A stretch of 64,000 bases of DNA from Psychromonas arctica DSM 14288 (GCF_000482725.1 NZ_AXWP01000025.1:1-64000), one strand, 5' to 3'; shown: positions 30,573 through 41,366, counted from the first letter of the stretch. Numbers and translations: made by a program. The notes: generated by a model not told the origin, from the letters alone.

Positions 30573-31814
30573 TTAGTGGCTGTAACCTAACTCTTTTGCA
30601 GGCTCAATATTACTCGCGGTCCATGCAGGGTATATTGTTGCAACGATACTCATAATAAAAGCAATCAGTGTAATAATGATCACTTGGTCATAGTTAATTT
30701 GTGAAGGTAAATAATCAATAAAATAGATATCTCCGGAAATAAACTTTCGCCCCAAGATATTTTCAACAGCACTAAAGAATTGGCTTAAGTTACTCGCTAA
30801 ATACATACCGAGTAAAGCCCCTAAGAGGCTACCCATGAGGCCATTAAACGCGCCTTGAACTATAAAAATAGCACGTAGAGACCACTTCCCCATCCCCATT
30901 GTTTTTAAAATAGCAATGTCACTGCGCTTTTCATTCACAGCCATCACCAATGTAGACACAATATTAAAACAAGCAACAGCAACCACTAATAATAAAATAA
31001 CGTACATCAATGATTTAACCATCTGAATATCTTGATATAAGTACCCTTGGCTTGTGATCCAACTTTTAATATACATATACACAGGAATACTGTACGCCAC
31101 CTCTCGTGAGAGCACCTGTGCCTGTAAGACATCCTCAACTTTAAAAGCAATGCCTGTGGCATGGTTAAGGTTAAGCATTTTTTTAGCCGTGTTGATATGG
31201 ATAAAACCCAATGTAGTATCAACTTGCCCGCCCATTTTAAAGGTACCCGTTAAAATAAATGTGAACTTGCGCGGCGCTTTAAGTTTCGTTGAGCCAATTT
31301 GAGGTAATAATAATGACACCGACTGCCCGACCTCAATGCCAAGTTGTTTGGCAACCGGCTCACCTAAAATGAGACTGTTTTCATTTGCGCTTAATAACTC
31401 CCAACCTCCTTGTTTAATATACTGCTCTATCGCGGTCACTTGCGTTTCACTTTCAGGCGTGATGGCGCGCATTTGCAACGCTTTCATATTAATATCTTTT
31501 TGCAACAGGGCATTCATCACTATGTAAGGGCTTGCACCTAATACACCTTTATGTGCTCTTATTTTAGAAAGAATAGCCGATTCATCTTTAAACTCTCCTT
31601 TGACCACCTCTAATTCTGCATGCGGGACCACAGTTAACAATTGATCCCTTAATGCTTTTTCAAAGCCATTCATCGCTGAAAGGCCAACAATTAAGACAGC
31701 AACACCTAAGATAATGCCAAATATAGAGGCCATTGAAATGAAGGAAACAAACTTATTTTTATGTTTTGCTTTGCTATAACGTAACCCAATAAATAATGGT
31801 AAAGGTCTAAACAT
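30573..31814 (-). CDS. lolE: lipoprotein-releasing system permease LolE
   Basis: A 413-residue inner-membrane protein with four TM segments (near 25-50 and three in the last 150 residues) and a large periplasmic domain. It pairs with LolC and the ATPase LolD to release outer-membrane lipoproteins to LolA. The N-terminal LGVAVLIVGLSAMNGFE and the C-terminal SGDIYFIDYLPSQ match E. coli LolE better than LolC. It shares one base with lolD upstream. It is the last gene of lolCDE on this strand. Confidence 0.93.
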   Translation of the reverse strand: MFRPLPLFIGLRYSKAKHKNKFVSFISMASIFGIILGVAVLIVGLSAMNGFEKALRDQLLTVVPHAELEVVKGEFKDESAILSKIRAHKGVLGASPYIVMNALLQKDINMKALQMRAITPESETQVTAIEQYIKQGGWELLSANENSLILGEPVAKQLGIEVGQSVSLLLPQIGSTKLKAPRKFTFILTGTFKMGGQVDTTLGFIHINTAKKMLNLNHATGIAFKVEDVLQAQVLSREVAYSIPVYMYIKSWITSQGYLYQDIQMVKSLMYVILLLVVAVACFNIVSTLVMAVNEKRSDIAILKTMGMGKWSLRAIFIVQGAFNGLMGSLLGALLGMYLASNLSQFFSAVENILGRKFISGDIYFIDYLPSQINYDQVIIITLIAFIMSIVATIYPAWTASNIEPAKELGYSH

Positions 31815-32497
31815 TACGGAGTGTCCTGTAAAATACCGTTAGCCATGTATAATTGTCGGTGCAATTTATTAGCTAACTGTTGGTCATGTGTCACCACAAT
31901 AAAAGCGGTACCAAGTTCACTATTTAATTCACGTAACAACTGATAAACAGACTCTGCACTTTTTGCATCTAAATTTCCGGTAGGTTCGTCTGCCAATACG
32001 AGAGAAGGTTTATTAATTAATGCGCGTGCTATTGCAACACGTTGCCTTTCACCGCCAGATAATTCAGCAGGTCGATGTTGAATGCGTTTGCTTAGCCCCA
32101 CTCGTTCTAATAATGCCGTTGCTTTTTGTTGCGCAACTTTAACTGGCTCACCAGCAATTAATAACGGCATAGCAACATTTTCTAATGCAGTGAACTCTGA
32201 TAATAAGTGATGAAATTGATAAACAAAACCTAGCTCCTGGTTACGCCACTTAGCTTGTTGCTTTGAAGATAGTTTATGGATGTTATTGTCATTAAAAGTG
32301 ACCTCTCCAGTAGTCGGTGCATCGAGTGCACCAAGCAAATGCAATAGTGTGCTTTTACCTGAACCAGAAGTACCAACAATCGCGAGTAACTCTCCTTTTT
32401 CCACGGTCAAATTAACACCTTGCAACACAGTCGTGGCTAGGCGCCCTTCTTGATAAACTTTACTTAAGTTCTGACAAACTATAATTGAATCATTCAT
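31814..32497 (-). CDS. lolD: lipoprotein-releasing system ATPase LolD
   Basis: A 227-residue ABC ATPase. Walker A is GTSGSGKST near residue 42, the signature LSGGERQR and Walker B LVLADEPT, followed by GNLD typical of the MacB/LolD type. It energises lipoprotein extraction by LolCE. It overlaps lolC by 8 bp and lolE by 1 bp, so the three are translationally coupled. Confidence 0.96.
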   Translation of the reverse strand: MNDSIIVCQNLSKVYQEGRLATTVLQGVNLTVEKGELLAIVGTSGSGKSTLLHLLGALDAPTTGEVTFNDNNIHKLSSKQQAKWRNQELGFVYQFHHLLSEFTALENVAMPLLIAGEPVKVAQQKATALLERVGLSKRIQHRPAELSGGERQRVAIARALINKPSLVLADEPTGNLDAKSAESVYQLLRELNSELGTAFIVVTHDQQLANKLHRQLYMANGILQDTP

Positions 32498-33716
32498 ATC
32501 TTAATGCCTCGACTGGGCTCACTGTACCGGCTCTATAAGCAGGATATAAAGTGGCTAATAAACTTAACAACATAGCACCAAGCATAATTGATACTATTTG
32601 TAATGGTTCGTGTATAACGGGTAAGAGTCGAGTGCCACCGGAAGCATTCGCTAATAAATGTAATCCTAAAAATGACATCACTTCATTAATGTAGGTACTT
32701 AATAACAAACCTAAACCTGTTCCTAATAATGCACCAAGAATACCACTGAAAGCACCTTGAATAATAAAAATAAGGTTGATCGTAGACGATTGAATACCTA
32801 GGGTTTTTAATATGGCGACTTCGGCACTTTTATCCGTTACCACCATCACCGATGACGATAAAATATTAAATGCAGCGACCGCGATAATTAAACACAATAA
32901 TAACCAAATCATGTTCCTTTCCATTTTAACTGCAGCAAATAGTTCACCATGTGTACTGCGCCAATCTAATAATATTTCATCTTTTTCCAGTACAGGAGGA
33001 TGCCAATCTTCAACAGCAAAGGGTTCGGTAAAATAAAAACGCAGATCCGTCACTTGATCTTTTTGAATTCGAATTAAACGCGCCGCATCTTGGACATGCA
33101 TTAAGACCAGATATTTATCAACGTCAGAGCCTACATCAAATAAACCAACCACGGTAAAATTACGCTGGCTAGGAACTTGTCCTATTGGCGTGTAACGAGC
33201 CCCTCTGGTGGAAATAACACGTACTTTATCACCAATACCCACATTTAATTGCTTTGCTAATTGGTCGCCAATAATGATGTTATACTCACTAGGTTTCAAC
33301 AGTTCAAGGCCACCCATAAAGATATTATCTTTGACTATTTTACTGTTATATTTTTGCGGATAGATTCCTTCTAACTTAACACCTTGTAAAGCCGTTGTAC
33401 TTTGCAATATCGCTTCAGCATTAATCATCGGCTCAATAGCAATGACTAATGGATCTTCAGGAATAACATCAACACGTTGTTGCCAATGATCAATGGTTAA
33501 TGCTTGATTACTAAGTTTCGCCTGTGGGATCGCGCCAAGAATACGTTGTTTTAATTCTCCTTCGAAACCATTCATGACTGACAACACGGTGACTAATGCT
33601 AATACGCCTAAAATAATTCCACCGGTTGAAAATATTGAAACAAACGATACAAATTGATTATTACGTTTAGATTTTGTATACCGTAAACCGATAAATACAC
33701 TTAAAGGATAAAACAT
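32490..33716 (-). CDS. lolC: lipoprotein-releasing system permease LolC
   Basis: A 408-residue permease, first gene of the lolCDE operon. TM1 is about 23-48, with periplasmic domain to about 270 and three C-terminal TM segments. [12 protein letters not shown], and a C-terminus ending in PVEALRYE, fit LolC; in E. coli LolC supplies the hook that recruits LolA. The start ATG at 33716 follows a weak purine stretch. About 650 bp upstream are free of genes and must include its promoter. Confidence 0.93.
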   Translation of the reverse strand: MFYPLSVFIGLRYTKSKRNNQFVSFVSIFSTGGIILGVLALVTVLSVMNGFEGELKQRILGAIPQAKLSNQALTIDHWQQRVDVIPEDPLVIAIEPMINAEAILQSTTALQGVKLEGIYPQKYNSKIVKDNIFMGGLELLKPSEYNIIIGDQLAKQLNVGIGDKVRVISTRGARYTPIGQVPSQRNFTVVGLFDVGSDVDKYLVLMHVQDAARLIRIQKDQVTDLRFYFTEPFAVEDWHPPVLEKDEILLDWRSTHGELFAAVKMERNMIWLLLCLIIAVAAFNILSSSVMVVTDKSAEVAILKTLGIQSSTINLIFIIQGAFSGILGALLGTGLGLLLSTYINEVMSFLGLHLLANASGGTRLLPVIHEPLQIVSIMLGAMLLSLLATLYPAYRAGTVSPVEALRYE

Positions 33717-34373
33717 AATTGCCTTTTAATAGTTGTTTATGATGACACACTTATAATTAAAACGGGGATAAGTAAAGTGAGTCAATGCCGTACTGTGTAC
33801 GGGTTTTTAAGTTAAATTATCTAGCAATAATTTGTAATTGCTAGACTGATTGCCTTTCATAAGGTAAAGCTATCGGCAATCTAGATAACATTGCTAACAA
33901 GATAACATTACGAACAAGATATTTAATAGATAACTGCGATCTCTGTAACCAGAATTAAGGTTAAATATAGACATATCCCATTGATTACATTTTAATAGTC
34001 GCCATTCTAATGTATCTTTATTCGCTAAGACAGACAAAACTCTTACAAAATATACCGTTCAGACTTCAAGGTATAAAGTCAGCATGGCAAACTAGCGCCA
34101 ACTTGATAGGCATAAAATTGAGTTTTCGAGAGATTAACTAGGTTAACCCTCTCTCGATAGAATAATTAAGAAACATCATTCTTTGATAGTTATTCTACAT
34201 AGCGATTTTATAACAACTTGGATTAGTATTATTCTCCTTGCCCAGACTGGCTCGAATTCAAATGCCAATTCAATGTTGTAATAATAAAAAGGGAATACCA
34301 TTATCTTATATTACGCTCGTGCCTGCCAAAGCATCTTGAGGTAAGATGGGTATAATTTCACTCACACTCAATA
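33717..34373. other. intergenic with several strong hairpins, lolC to PilZ gene
   Basis: About 657 bp between divergent genes. Hairpins seen: CCGTAC/GTACGG followed by GTTTTT (33788-33808, terminator-like on the plus strand); TCTAGCAAT/ATTGCTAGA (33820-33845); GATTGCC/GGCAATC (33848-33881); and TCGAGAGA/TCTCTCGA with an inner TTAAC/GTTAA stem (34126-34157). No coding sequence is convincing. A small RNA is possible but unproven. Confidence 0.55.
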
Positions 34374-34949
34374 ATGACTTGGTTAGCAGACATGGATAAT
34401 AACGAATATTTTTTAGTGCAACACACACTCTCTATTAACTTGCACCCTGTTAATGAAACTCAGTTACCCATTGACCAAAATGCCTTTGAAGAAGAGATAC
34501 CAGGTCCATTTAGAATGGCCAGTGATCTCGCTCAAGCAGATGTGAGTATGCTAGCCCCTTTAAAACTCAATAGTGAAAATACGCAAGCACTTTGGCATTT
34601 TTTACAGGCACAAAATCAAAAAATAAACACCCTATTAAGTTATGTATTAACACAGCAGGATGAACAACAGGCGCGTCATCAAAGCCTTAAATTCAGTGCA
34701 GGTAGTCTCATTATTGCAGGCAATGACAAATGGGCTGTGGGTGACAATGTCAGGTTAAAAATATTTTTACCTGAAGAATCTGCTGCCATATACTGTTATG
34801 CCTGTGTTTCGGATAGCTCTGAAAGTGAATGTGTTTTTACCTACACCTTTATTCGAGAACAAGATCGAGAGTTATTAATTAGAGCCAGCTTACACGTGCA
34901 ATCACAACAACTTAAAAATCGAGCAAAACAGCGTGAATTAAATAGTTAA
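34374..34949 (+). CDS. PilZ-like protein (PlzB type), next to mfd
   Basis: A 191-residue soluble protein of the kind found between lolC and mfd in Vibrio (PlzB). The N-terminal part is helical. The C-terminal part has the PilZ-like FSAGSLII strand region and a long terminal helix ending RELLIRASLHVQSQQLKNR. The RxxxR c-di-GMP-binding motif is not visible; the equivalent place reads ARHQSLKFS. It may therefore not bind the nucleotide. Two ATGs (34374 and 34392) are possible and neither has a good SD; I keep the first. Family call rests on synteny and the C-terminal pattern. Confidence 0.65.
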   Translation: MTWLADMDNNEYFLVQHTLSINLHPVNETQLPIDQNAFEEEIPGPFRMASDLAQADVSMLAPLKLNSENTQALWHFLQAQNQKINTLLSYVLTQQDEQQARHQSLKFSAGSLIIAGNDKWAVGDNVRLKIFLPEESAAIYCYACVSDSSESECVFTYTFIREQDRELLIRASLHVQSQQLKNRAKQRELNS

Positions 34950-35026
34950 TAACTGAAAATAGTCATTGAGAATCTGTTTAATAACGCAACAATCATCAGA
35001 AAAAATAATAAAGAAAAATCAATAAT

Positions 35027-38000
35027 ATGAAAAATTTACTCGAGATACCGCCTTTAAAATCATCTACTGATACACAACAATTTGGCAATTTAGTAGGCAG
35101 TAGCCAAAGTTTTGTCATTAATCAATGTGCTCAAGCGAACCCACAAAAATCTCCTTTAGTTGTGATCGTTAATGACACACCGAGTGCTATTAAGTTGCAC
35201 CAAGAATTACTTTATTTTGCAGAAAAAAAATACGACGTAAATTTGTTTCCTGACTGGGAAACGTTGCCCTATGACCATTTTTCACCACATCAAGACATTA
35301 TATCCACACGTATAGAAACCTTATATCAATTACCATCCATGAAAGATGGCATATTAATCGTTCCGATCACCACGTTATTATTAAGATTAGCGCCACCCAG
35401 TTATTTAAAACAACACACTTTAGTGGTTAAAACTGCACAAAAACTAGAGTTACAATTACTTCGCGAGCAATTACAAGAAGCGGGTTATTATGCAGTTGAT
35501 CAAGTAAGAGAACATGGTGAGTTTTGTGCTCGAGGCTCTTTGTTAGACGTTTATCCGATGGCCAGTGACACGCCTTATCGTATTGATTTTTTTGATGACG
35601 AAGTTGATTCGATACGCCCGTTTGATACAGAAACGCAACGCTCGCTGCCCACTATTAAACAGATAAAATTATTGCCTGCGCATGAATTTGCAACGGATAA
35701 AGAAGCAATCAGCCAGTTTAAATCGGCCTATAGCGATAAGTTTCCAGCAAAGATATGTACTAGTGCCGATTCTATCTACCAACAAATTTCGCAAACCAAT
35801 TTGCCCGCCGGGATCGAGTATTATTTACCGTTATTTTTTAATGAAACAGCCACTTTATTTGATTATTTTCCTAAACAAACACGTTTATGTGTTGTCGGAG
35901 ATATACAAAAAGCGATGGATGATTTTTGGAAAACCATTGCACATCGTTTTGAAGAACGCGGAGTAGATTTACTACGTCCATTATTGCAGCCAATTGAGCT
36001 ATACCTTCGCCAAGAGCAATGCTTTCAACAGATCAATGCTTTTCCTAAATATCAATTACAGCCAACCTCATTTGCATTACCGAAAGCAGGGAAAACCAAT
36101 CTGCCTTTCACCACGTTACCGGATATTAAAATTCACCATAAAGCCAAAGCACCACTGGCAAACATTGAACAGTTTATTAAACAGTTTGCCGGTAAGGTCG
36201 TATTAAGTGTTGAATCATCAGGACGAAAAGAAGCTTTATTAGAACTATTACACCCGCTCAAGCTTGCTATTAAATCAGTCTCAAGCATCTCCGAATGCAT
36301 CAAAAGTAAAAGCAAAGTCTTCATCACAGTCAGTCGCGTTGAACATAGCTTTTTAATCATAGACAGTGAATTTGCATTTATTACTGAAACGGAATTACTT
36401 GGTAATAAAATAACCCAACGTAGGCGTCAAAACCAAGATAAACAAAATGAAGAAAACTCTGAACATATAGTACGTAATTTAGCAGAGTTAAAAGTAGGCC
36501 AACCTGTTGTGCATATTGACCATGGTGTTGCACGTTATTTGGGCCTTCAAACCATTGAAGTGGCAGGTAATGTTAATGAGTTTGTGACCCTTGAATATTT
36601 ACGTGGAGACAAACTTTATGTACCGGTTACTTCATTGCATTTAATCGGGCGTTATAGCGGTAGTGATGTAGAAACAGCGCCTATAAGTAAATTAGGTAAC
36701 GATACTTGGGCCAAAGCGAAAAAACGTGCAGCTGAAAAAGTACGTGACGTCGCCGCTGAATTATTAGAAATTTACGCTCAACGTGCAGCAAAAAAAGGTT
36801 ACAAATACCAATTAAATAAAGCTAATTATGCGGCCTTCAGTGATGATTTCCCCTTTGAAGAAACCCATGACCAAGCACTGTCCATCAATGCTGTTATATC
36901 GGATATGTGTTCATCGCAACCCATGGATAGGCTAGTCTGTGGTGATGTAGGTTTTGGTAAAACTGAAGTAGCAATGCGCGCGGCATTCATGGCAACGGAC
37001 AATGCGAGACAAGTGGCTTTATTAGTCCCCACCACCCTACTTGCGCAACAGCATTTCGAAAATTTCCGAGATAGATTCGCTAATTGGCCAGTAAGAGTCG
37101 AAGTATTATCTCGCTTTAAAACAGCTAAAGAACAAAAACAAATTTTACAAGAAGCTGCCGATGGTAAAATCGATATATTAATAGGTACCCATAAGCTATT
37201 GAGTGATGGCATTAAGTTTGCTGACCTAGGGTTATTAATTATCGATGAAGAACATCGCTTTGGCGTCCGCCAAAAAGAAAAGATTAAACGACTACGTGCA
37301 CAAATCGATATTCTCACCCTGACCGCAACGCCGATCCCGCGTACTTTAAATATGTCCATGAATGGCATGCGTGATTTGTCGATTATCGCGTCACCACCAG
37401 CGAAACGATTAGCAGTAAAAACATTCGTGCAGCAACGCAGCGATCAGACGATCAGTGATGCTATCACACGTGAAATTATGCGCGGTGGTCAAGTGTACTT
37501 TTTACACAATAATGTAGAAACCATCGCCAAAGCCACAGCTGATTTACAACAGTTATTACCACAAGCTAGAATTTCAACGGCGCACGGTCAAATGAACGAG
37601 CAACAACTTGAGCGAGTGATGTCAGATTTTTACCATCAACGCCAAAATGTATTAGTGTGTACCACTATTATCGAAACAGGTATCGATATTCCAACGGCAA
37701 ATACGATCATTATAAACCGTGCAGATCACTTAGGTTTAGCGCAATTACACCAATTACGTGGTCGTGTAGGTCGTTCACATCATCAAGCTTACGCCTATTT
37801 ATTAACCCCAACGCCAAAATTAATGACCAAAGATGCAAAAAAACGTTTACAAGCGATTGGTTCATTAGATACGTTAGGAGCAGGATTCACACTAGCAACA
37901 CACGATTTAGAAATACGTGGTGCAGGTGAGTTATTAGGTGATGAGCAATCCGGACAAATTACCAGTATTGGTTTTAACTTGTATATGGACATGCTTAATC

Positions 38001-38506
38001 AAGCAGTAGAAGCTTTACGTAATGGACAAGAACCTAGCTTAGAGCACCTATTAGCGACACAAGCAGAAGTAGAACTGCGTATACCTGCGCTCATTCCAGA
38101 TGATTATATTGCCGATGTGAATACACGTTTATCGTTATATAAACGCATTGCCAATAGTAAGAATAATAATGAATTAAATGAAATCCAAGTTGAACTTATT
38201 GACCGATTTGGTTTATTACCAGATGCGACTAAAAACTTAATAGCAGTCACCTCTATTAAGCAACGTTGTTCAAAACTTGGCATTGCAAGAATTGAAGCAC
38301 ATGCACTTGGTGGTGCTGTTACGTTTACCGAGCATACCAAAGTGGATCCAATGTTTCTTGTTTCACTACTGCAAACACAATCAAATACCTTTAAACTAGA
38401 CGGACCCAGTAAATTAAAATTCACAATGTCGCTAGAAAGTAGTGCAGAACGCATAAATTGGTTGAAACAATTACTTGATAGCTTTAAATTACACCTTGTC
38501 AAATAA
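35027..38506 (+). CDS. mfd: transcription-repair coupling factor Mfd
   Basis: A 1159-residue translocase that removes stalled RNA polymerase and recruits UvrA. Order: UvrB-like domains 1-3 (about 1-350), the RNA-polymerase-interacting domain near 480-550 (VHIDHGVARYLGL), a RecG-like motor with Walker A GFGKTEVA, DEEHRFG and RGRVGRS, and a C-terminal TRCF domain (LLPDATKNL). All motifs are intact and the length is normal. It starts 77 bp after the PilZ-like gene and is followed 21 bp later by csiV. Confidence 0.97.
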   Translation: MKNLLEIPPLKSSTDTQQFGNLVGSSQSFVINQCAQANPQKSPLVVIVNDTPSAIKLHQELLYFAEKKYDVNLFPDWETLPYDHFSPHQDIISTRIETLYQLPSMKDGILIVPITTLLLRLAPPSYLKQHTLVVKTAQKLELQLLREQLQEAGYYAVDQVREHGEFCARGSLLDVYPMASDTPYRIDFFDDEVDSIRPFDTETQRSLPTIKQIKLLPAHEFATDKEAISQFKSAYSDKFPAKICTSADSIYQQISQTNLPAGIEYYLPLFFNETATLFDYFPKQTRLCVVGDIQKAMDDFWKTIAHRFEERGVDLLRPLLQPIELYLRQEQCFQQINAFPKYQLQPTSFALPKAGKTNLPFTTLPDIKIHHKAKAPLANIEQFIKQFAGKVVLSVESSGRKEALLELLHPLKLAIKSVSSISECIKSKSKVFITVSRVEHSFLIIDSEFAFITETELLGNKITQRRRQNQDKQNEENSEHIVRNLAELKVGQPVVHIDHGVARYLGLQTIEVAGNVNEFVTLEYLRGDKLYVPVTSLHLIGRYSGSDVETAPISKLGNDTWAKAKKRAAEKVRDVAAELLEIYAQRAAKKGYKYQLNKANYAAFSDDFPFEETHDQALSINAVISDMCSSQPMDRLVCGDVGFGKTEVAMRAAFMATDNARQVALLVPTTLLAQQHFENFRDRFANWPVRVEVLSRFKTAKEQKQILQEAADGKIDILIGTHKLLSDGIKFADLGLLIIDEEHRFGVRQKEKIKRLRAQIDILTLTATPIPRTLNMSMNGMRDLSIIASPPAKRLAVKTFVQQRSDQTISDAITREIMRGGQVYFLHNNVETIAKATADLQQLLPQARISTAHGQMNEQQLERVMSDFYHQRQNVLVCTTIIETGIDIPTANTIIINRADHLGLAQLHQLRGRVGRSHHQAYAYLLTPTPKLMTKDAKKRLQAIGSLDTLGAGFTLATHDLEIRGAGELLGDEQSGQITSIGFNLYMDMLNQAVEALRNGQEPSLEHLLATQAEVELRIPALIPDDYIADVNTRLSLYKRIANSKNNNELNEIQVELIDRFGLLPDATKNLIAVTSIKQRCSKLGIARIEAHALGGAVTFTEHTKVDPMFLVSLLQTQSNTFKLDGPSKLKFTMSLESSAERINWLKQLLDSFKLHLVK

Positions 38507-38527
38507 ATCTCATAAAAGGACAACCTT

Positions 38528-39472
38528 TTGAATTTTCGCTCTACTTTATTATTAGTCGTCGCATCACTATGTTCACTTAACATACAAGCCGCTAGTGGCC
38601 GCTGGTTTGATGTTGAAATACTCGTTTTTAAACGTAATGTTGACGTTCAAAAACTCAGTGAGCAATTAGATCAAAATAATGTTTACTTAAAAAAACGAGA
38701 TCGCCTTGAGGTGTTAAAAGCTAAACAAGCAACAAACTGCTTGGGTGATAACCCGTGTTTACATGAACAAAACCCAGTTCAAATTACAGATGCAGAAATG
38801 GTCAATGGCGGGCATCGATTACAGCGATTGAGCAGTAATCATCTTAGACTTAAAGCACATTTGAATCGACTTAAAAACCATCAATTATTTAAGCCCTTAT
38901 TGCATGTTGCATGGCGTATGCCAGTACAAAGTAAACAAAACGCAGTGCCTATTCACCTTTTTGCTGGTGAGAACTATGCATTAGATATCTATAAAGAAGA
39001 AATCATTGCGCAAAAAAGACAAGAAGCGACAAACGCAGCAAAAGCACAACTTAATAAGCCCCAGCAAACAGATCCTCTTCTCATTGCAGCAACTGATAAA
39101 TTAGATGTATTGGATGAGTTACAAAAAGATAATGCGATGAGGGACTTATATGAAATAGATGGCAATTTCTTGCTATATGTTCAACGTTACTTAGAAATTG
39201 AGAGCCAATTAATTGTGCGTACCGAAACGCAAAAAGAAGTGTCATCTTCAACATCTGTATTAGCCAACCCACAATTGGAAACGGATATTTCTGGTACAGC
39301 GGATGACGCCGTTCAAGTTGTAAATCAGGTAGTGCCACAACAACGTGTTAAAACAAAAACGGTGGTGACCGAAGCCTTATTTGACCAAACTAGACGTTTA
39401 CGCAGCGGTGAAATTCATTACTTAGACCACCCTCTTTTTGGCATGATTGTACAAATTCGAAAAATTAGATAA
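38528..39472 (+). CDS. csiV: CsiV family periplasmic protein (PBP1A partner)
   Basis: A 314-residue exported protein with a signal peptide ending near IQA. The start of the mature part, RWFDVEILVFKR, and the C-terminal LDHPLFGMIVQIRKI match the CsiV family (DUF2803). In Vibrio cholerae CsiV binds peptidoglycan and activates PBP1A through LpoA. It has four or fewer cysteines (C54 and C59 region NCLGDNPC). Start codon is TTG at 38528, supported by AAAGGA 8 bp upstream; no in-frame ATG gives a signal peptide. A strong palindromic terminator follows. Confidence 0.85.
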   Translation: MNFRSTLLLVVASLCSLNIQAASGRWFDVEILVFKRNVDVQKLSEQLDQNNVYLKKRDRLEVLKAKQATNCLGDNPCLHEQNPVQITDAEMVNGGHRLQRLSSNHLRLKAHLNRLKNHQLFKPLLHVAWRMPVQSKQNAVPIHLFAGENYALDIYKEEIIAQKRQEATNAAKAQLNKPQQTDPLLIAATDKLDVLDELQKDNAMRDLYEIDGNFLLYVQRYLEIESQLIVRTETQKEVSSSTSVLANPQLETDISGTADDAVQVVNQVVPQQRVKTKTVVTEALFDQTRRLRSGEIHYLDHPLFGMIVQIRKIR

Positions 39473-39494
39473 CCGCAATACTGAAGGGTAAAAT

Positions 39495-39524
39495 AAAAAA
39501 GGAAGCTAATTAGCTTCCTTTTTT
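39495..39524. terminator. perfect 30-bp palindromic terminator
   Basis: Six A, GGAAGCTA/TAGCTTCC and six T form a symmetrical hairpin that can end both csiV and the converging ybiB-like gene. Confidence 0.92.
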
Positions 39525-39558
39525 ATACTCAATGATACCTATTTAATTAACTGAGAAT

Positions 39559-40536
39559 TTATAACGTCCTACCTTCCCATAATTGTTTGGCTTTTTGTAA
39601 TGCATCGTCTTGAGAAGAGTCAGGCTGCATCTGCTTCAAAACCATTGCAATAGTGGTGATCACTGCAGCATCGCCATAGGCATCATCAATCTCTTTATTC
39701 CATACTTTTAATAGATATTGTGCAGATACCTCAGTATGCGCACCGGTGAAATCTTCTAAATAAGTAGGCCAATCTTGTTCAATATATTGTGCTTTACCAT
39801 TGACTTGAATAACACCACAAGCCAGCGTTGAAACACGAGGATTAACCTCACTTTCTCCGCCTTCACCTTTAAAGGCTATAATACTATGCTCATTATTTAA
39901 CAGCGCAGCTTGTGCATGTATTTTTTCGTAACTTTTATGAAATACACCATGAATACTATAGGGAGCATTACTTGGGTTAACACTGCGCGCCACCGTATTA
40001 AGAGGAGTACGCAAACCAACTTGCTCTCTTAATGCTAATAACTCAATTAATTCAGGGCAATAGGCAGATAAAGGAACATAGACTAAGGAGTCATTTTGCA
40101 AAGCCAGTTGTGCCATTTCGGGTGTATCTGCAATAGTGATATTCAAAACAGGACAAGCGGACTCAACTTGATATTTCACCAAGTCAACGCTCATATGTCC
40201 ATGTAATAAAATCTTAACACCATTAGCGGCTAATACTTTTGCCGCTAGCAATAACCAAGGTGGCTGTCTTTTTTTACCAGCAAAACATGGCCAATCCAGA
40301 TCCACGGATAACCCCTGCCATGCACATGGCACTTTTTTACGTAACGCGGCAATATAACCCGCAGCTTCTTCAGGGGTTTCACAGCGGACACGTTGTAACA
40401 TTAACAATACGGCTAATTGTAATAAACTTGCCCTACCTTCTAAATAATCAGTCAATGCTTGTTGTGCTTCATCCATCGTTAACGAACGACGCCCTTTTTC
40501 ACCACGACCGGTTAATTTTATATATTCGCTAAACAT
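39559..40536 (-). CDS. glycosyl transferase family 3-like protein (TrpD2/YbiB type)
   Basis: A 325-residue protein related to anthranilate phosphoribosyltransferase. The N-terminal helical domain (YIKLTGRGEKGRRSLT, then LLQLAVLLMLQRVR) and the alpha/beta core (VKILLHGHMSV) are recognisable. YbiB/TrpD2 proteins bind nucleic acid rather than make tryptophan and are LexA-linked in E. coli. The GTGD-type PRPP loop of TrpD is not evident, in keeping with that. I start at ATG 40536 with AAGGA six bases upstream instead of ten codons earlier. No trp genes are nearby. Confidence 0.78.
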   Translation of the reverse strand: MFSEYIKLTGRGEKGRRSLTMDEAQQALTDYLEGRASLLQLAVLLMLQRVRCETPEEAAGYIAALRKKVPCAWQGLSVDLDWPCFAGKKRQPPWLLLAAKVLAANGVKILLHGHMSVDLVKYQVESACPVLNITIADTPEMAQLALQNDSLVYVPLSAYCPELIELLALREQVGLRTPLNTVARSVNPSNAPYSIHGVFHKSYEKIHAQAALLNNEHSIIAFKGEGGESEVNPRVSTLACGVIQVNGKAQYIEQDWPTYLEDFTGAHTEVSAQYLLKVWNKEIDDAYGDAAVITTIAMVLKQMQPDSSQDDALQKAKQLWEGRTL

Positions 40537-40720
40537 TATGATCCTTTTTAATCTATGGCCGTACAACCAAGACTATGTTTAAACAATAACTAACATAACT
40601 AAAAATGTTCTATTCAGGATAAGCAAAACACTCACTGCACTGTATGGTAATTAATATAACGTTATGAATTTAACGAGATGAATTTAACTACAGGAACACT
40701 TTCATTATCTAGAATTGAGG

Positions 40721-41365
40721 TTAAATATATCGATGTAGTTGCGATACCAAACAATCAACAACGGCAACAGGATTAGATAACATTAATTTTTCTCGTCCAT
40801 GTACACCGTAACTCACACCTAAACTTTTAACACCTGCATTAGCAGCCATATCTAAGTCGTAACTCGAGTCACCTATCATTAATGCCTGTGAAGGGCTGAA
40901 ATCCAATTGTTTTAATAATGAATGAATCATTAAAGGATCGGGTTTTGAGTTCGATTCATCGGCACATATCGTTGCTGCGAATAAATGTTCAGTATTTGTC
41001 TTTTGCATCATGCGGTTAAGGCCATTACGTCCCTTTCCCGTCGCAACCGCAAGAATATACCCCTGTGCTTTCAGGTTAGTTAATAATTCTGCGATTCCGT
41101 GATAAAAAGGAGTATCGAGATGATGCATTGTATTATATTGCTCTCGATAAGCCTCAACCAGGAATTCTTGCTGTGTTAACAATAACGAGGGAAACAACTG
41201 CTGCATTGCTTTTAGTAAGCTTAAACCAATAATATTCTTAACTGCCTGTTCAGTAGGTACAATTTGTTGCTGATTTTTTGCAGCTTGTTGCATGCACAAG
41301 ACTATTTTGTCGATGGAATCCATTAAGGTACCATCCCAGTCAAAAATAATTAATGGATGTTTCAT
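40721..41365 (-). CDS. HAD-family hydrolase, phosphoglycolate-phosphatase-like
   Basis: A 214-residue HAD-IA hydrolase. Motif I is FDWDGTLMDS (D9, D11), motif II is the Thr in VATGKG, motif III is the Lys of SKPDP, and motif IV is GDSSYDLDMAANAG. The helical cap lies between about 15 and 85. Substrate cannot be assigned: Gph and phosphonoacetaldehyde-type enzymes look alike. It starts 1 bp after rluC, so the two are cotranscribed, an arrangement common in gammaproteobacteria. Confidence 0.85.
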   Translation of the reverse strand: MKHPLIIFDWDGTLMDSIDKIVLCMQQAAKNQQQIVPTEQAVKNIIGLSLLKAMQQLFPSLLLTQQEFLVEAYREQYNTMHHLDTPFYHGIAELLTNLKAQGYILAVATGKGRNGLNRMMQKTNTEHLFAATICADESNSKPDPLMIHSLLKQLDFSPSQALMIGDSSYDLDMAANAGVKSLGVSYGVHGREKLMLSNPVAVVDCLVSQLHRYI

Positions 41366-41366
41366 A

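Noticed and set aside
36826-37368. 180-codon minus-strand frame inside mfd
   Set aside because: Antisense to the conserved helicase core of mfd, which is clearly the coding frame.
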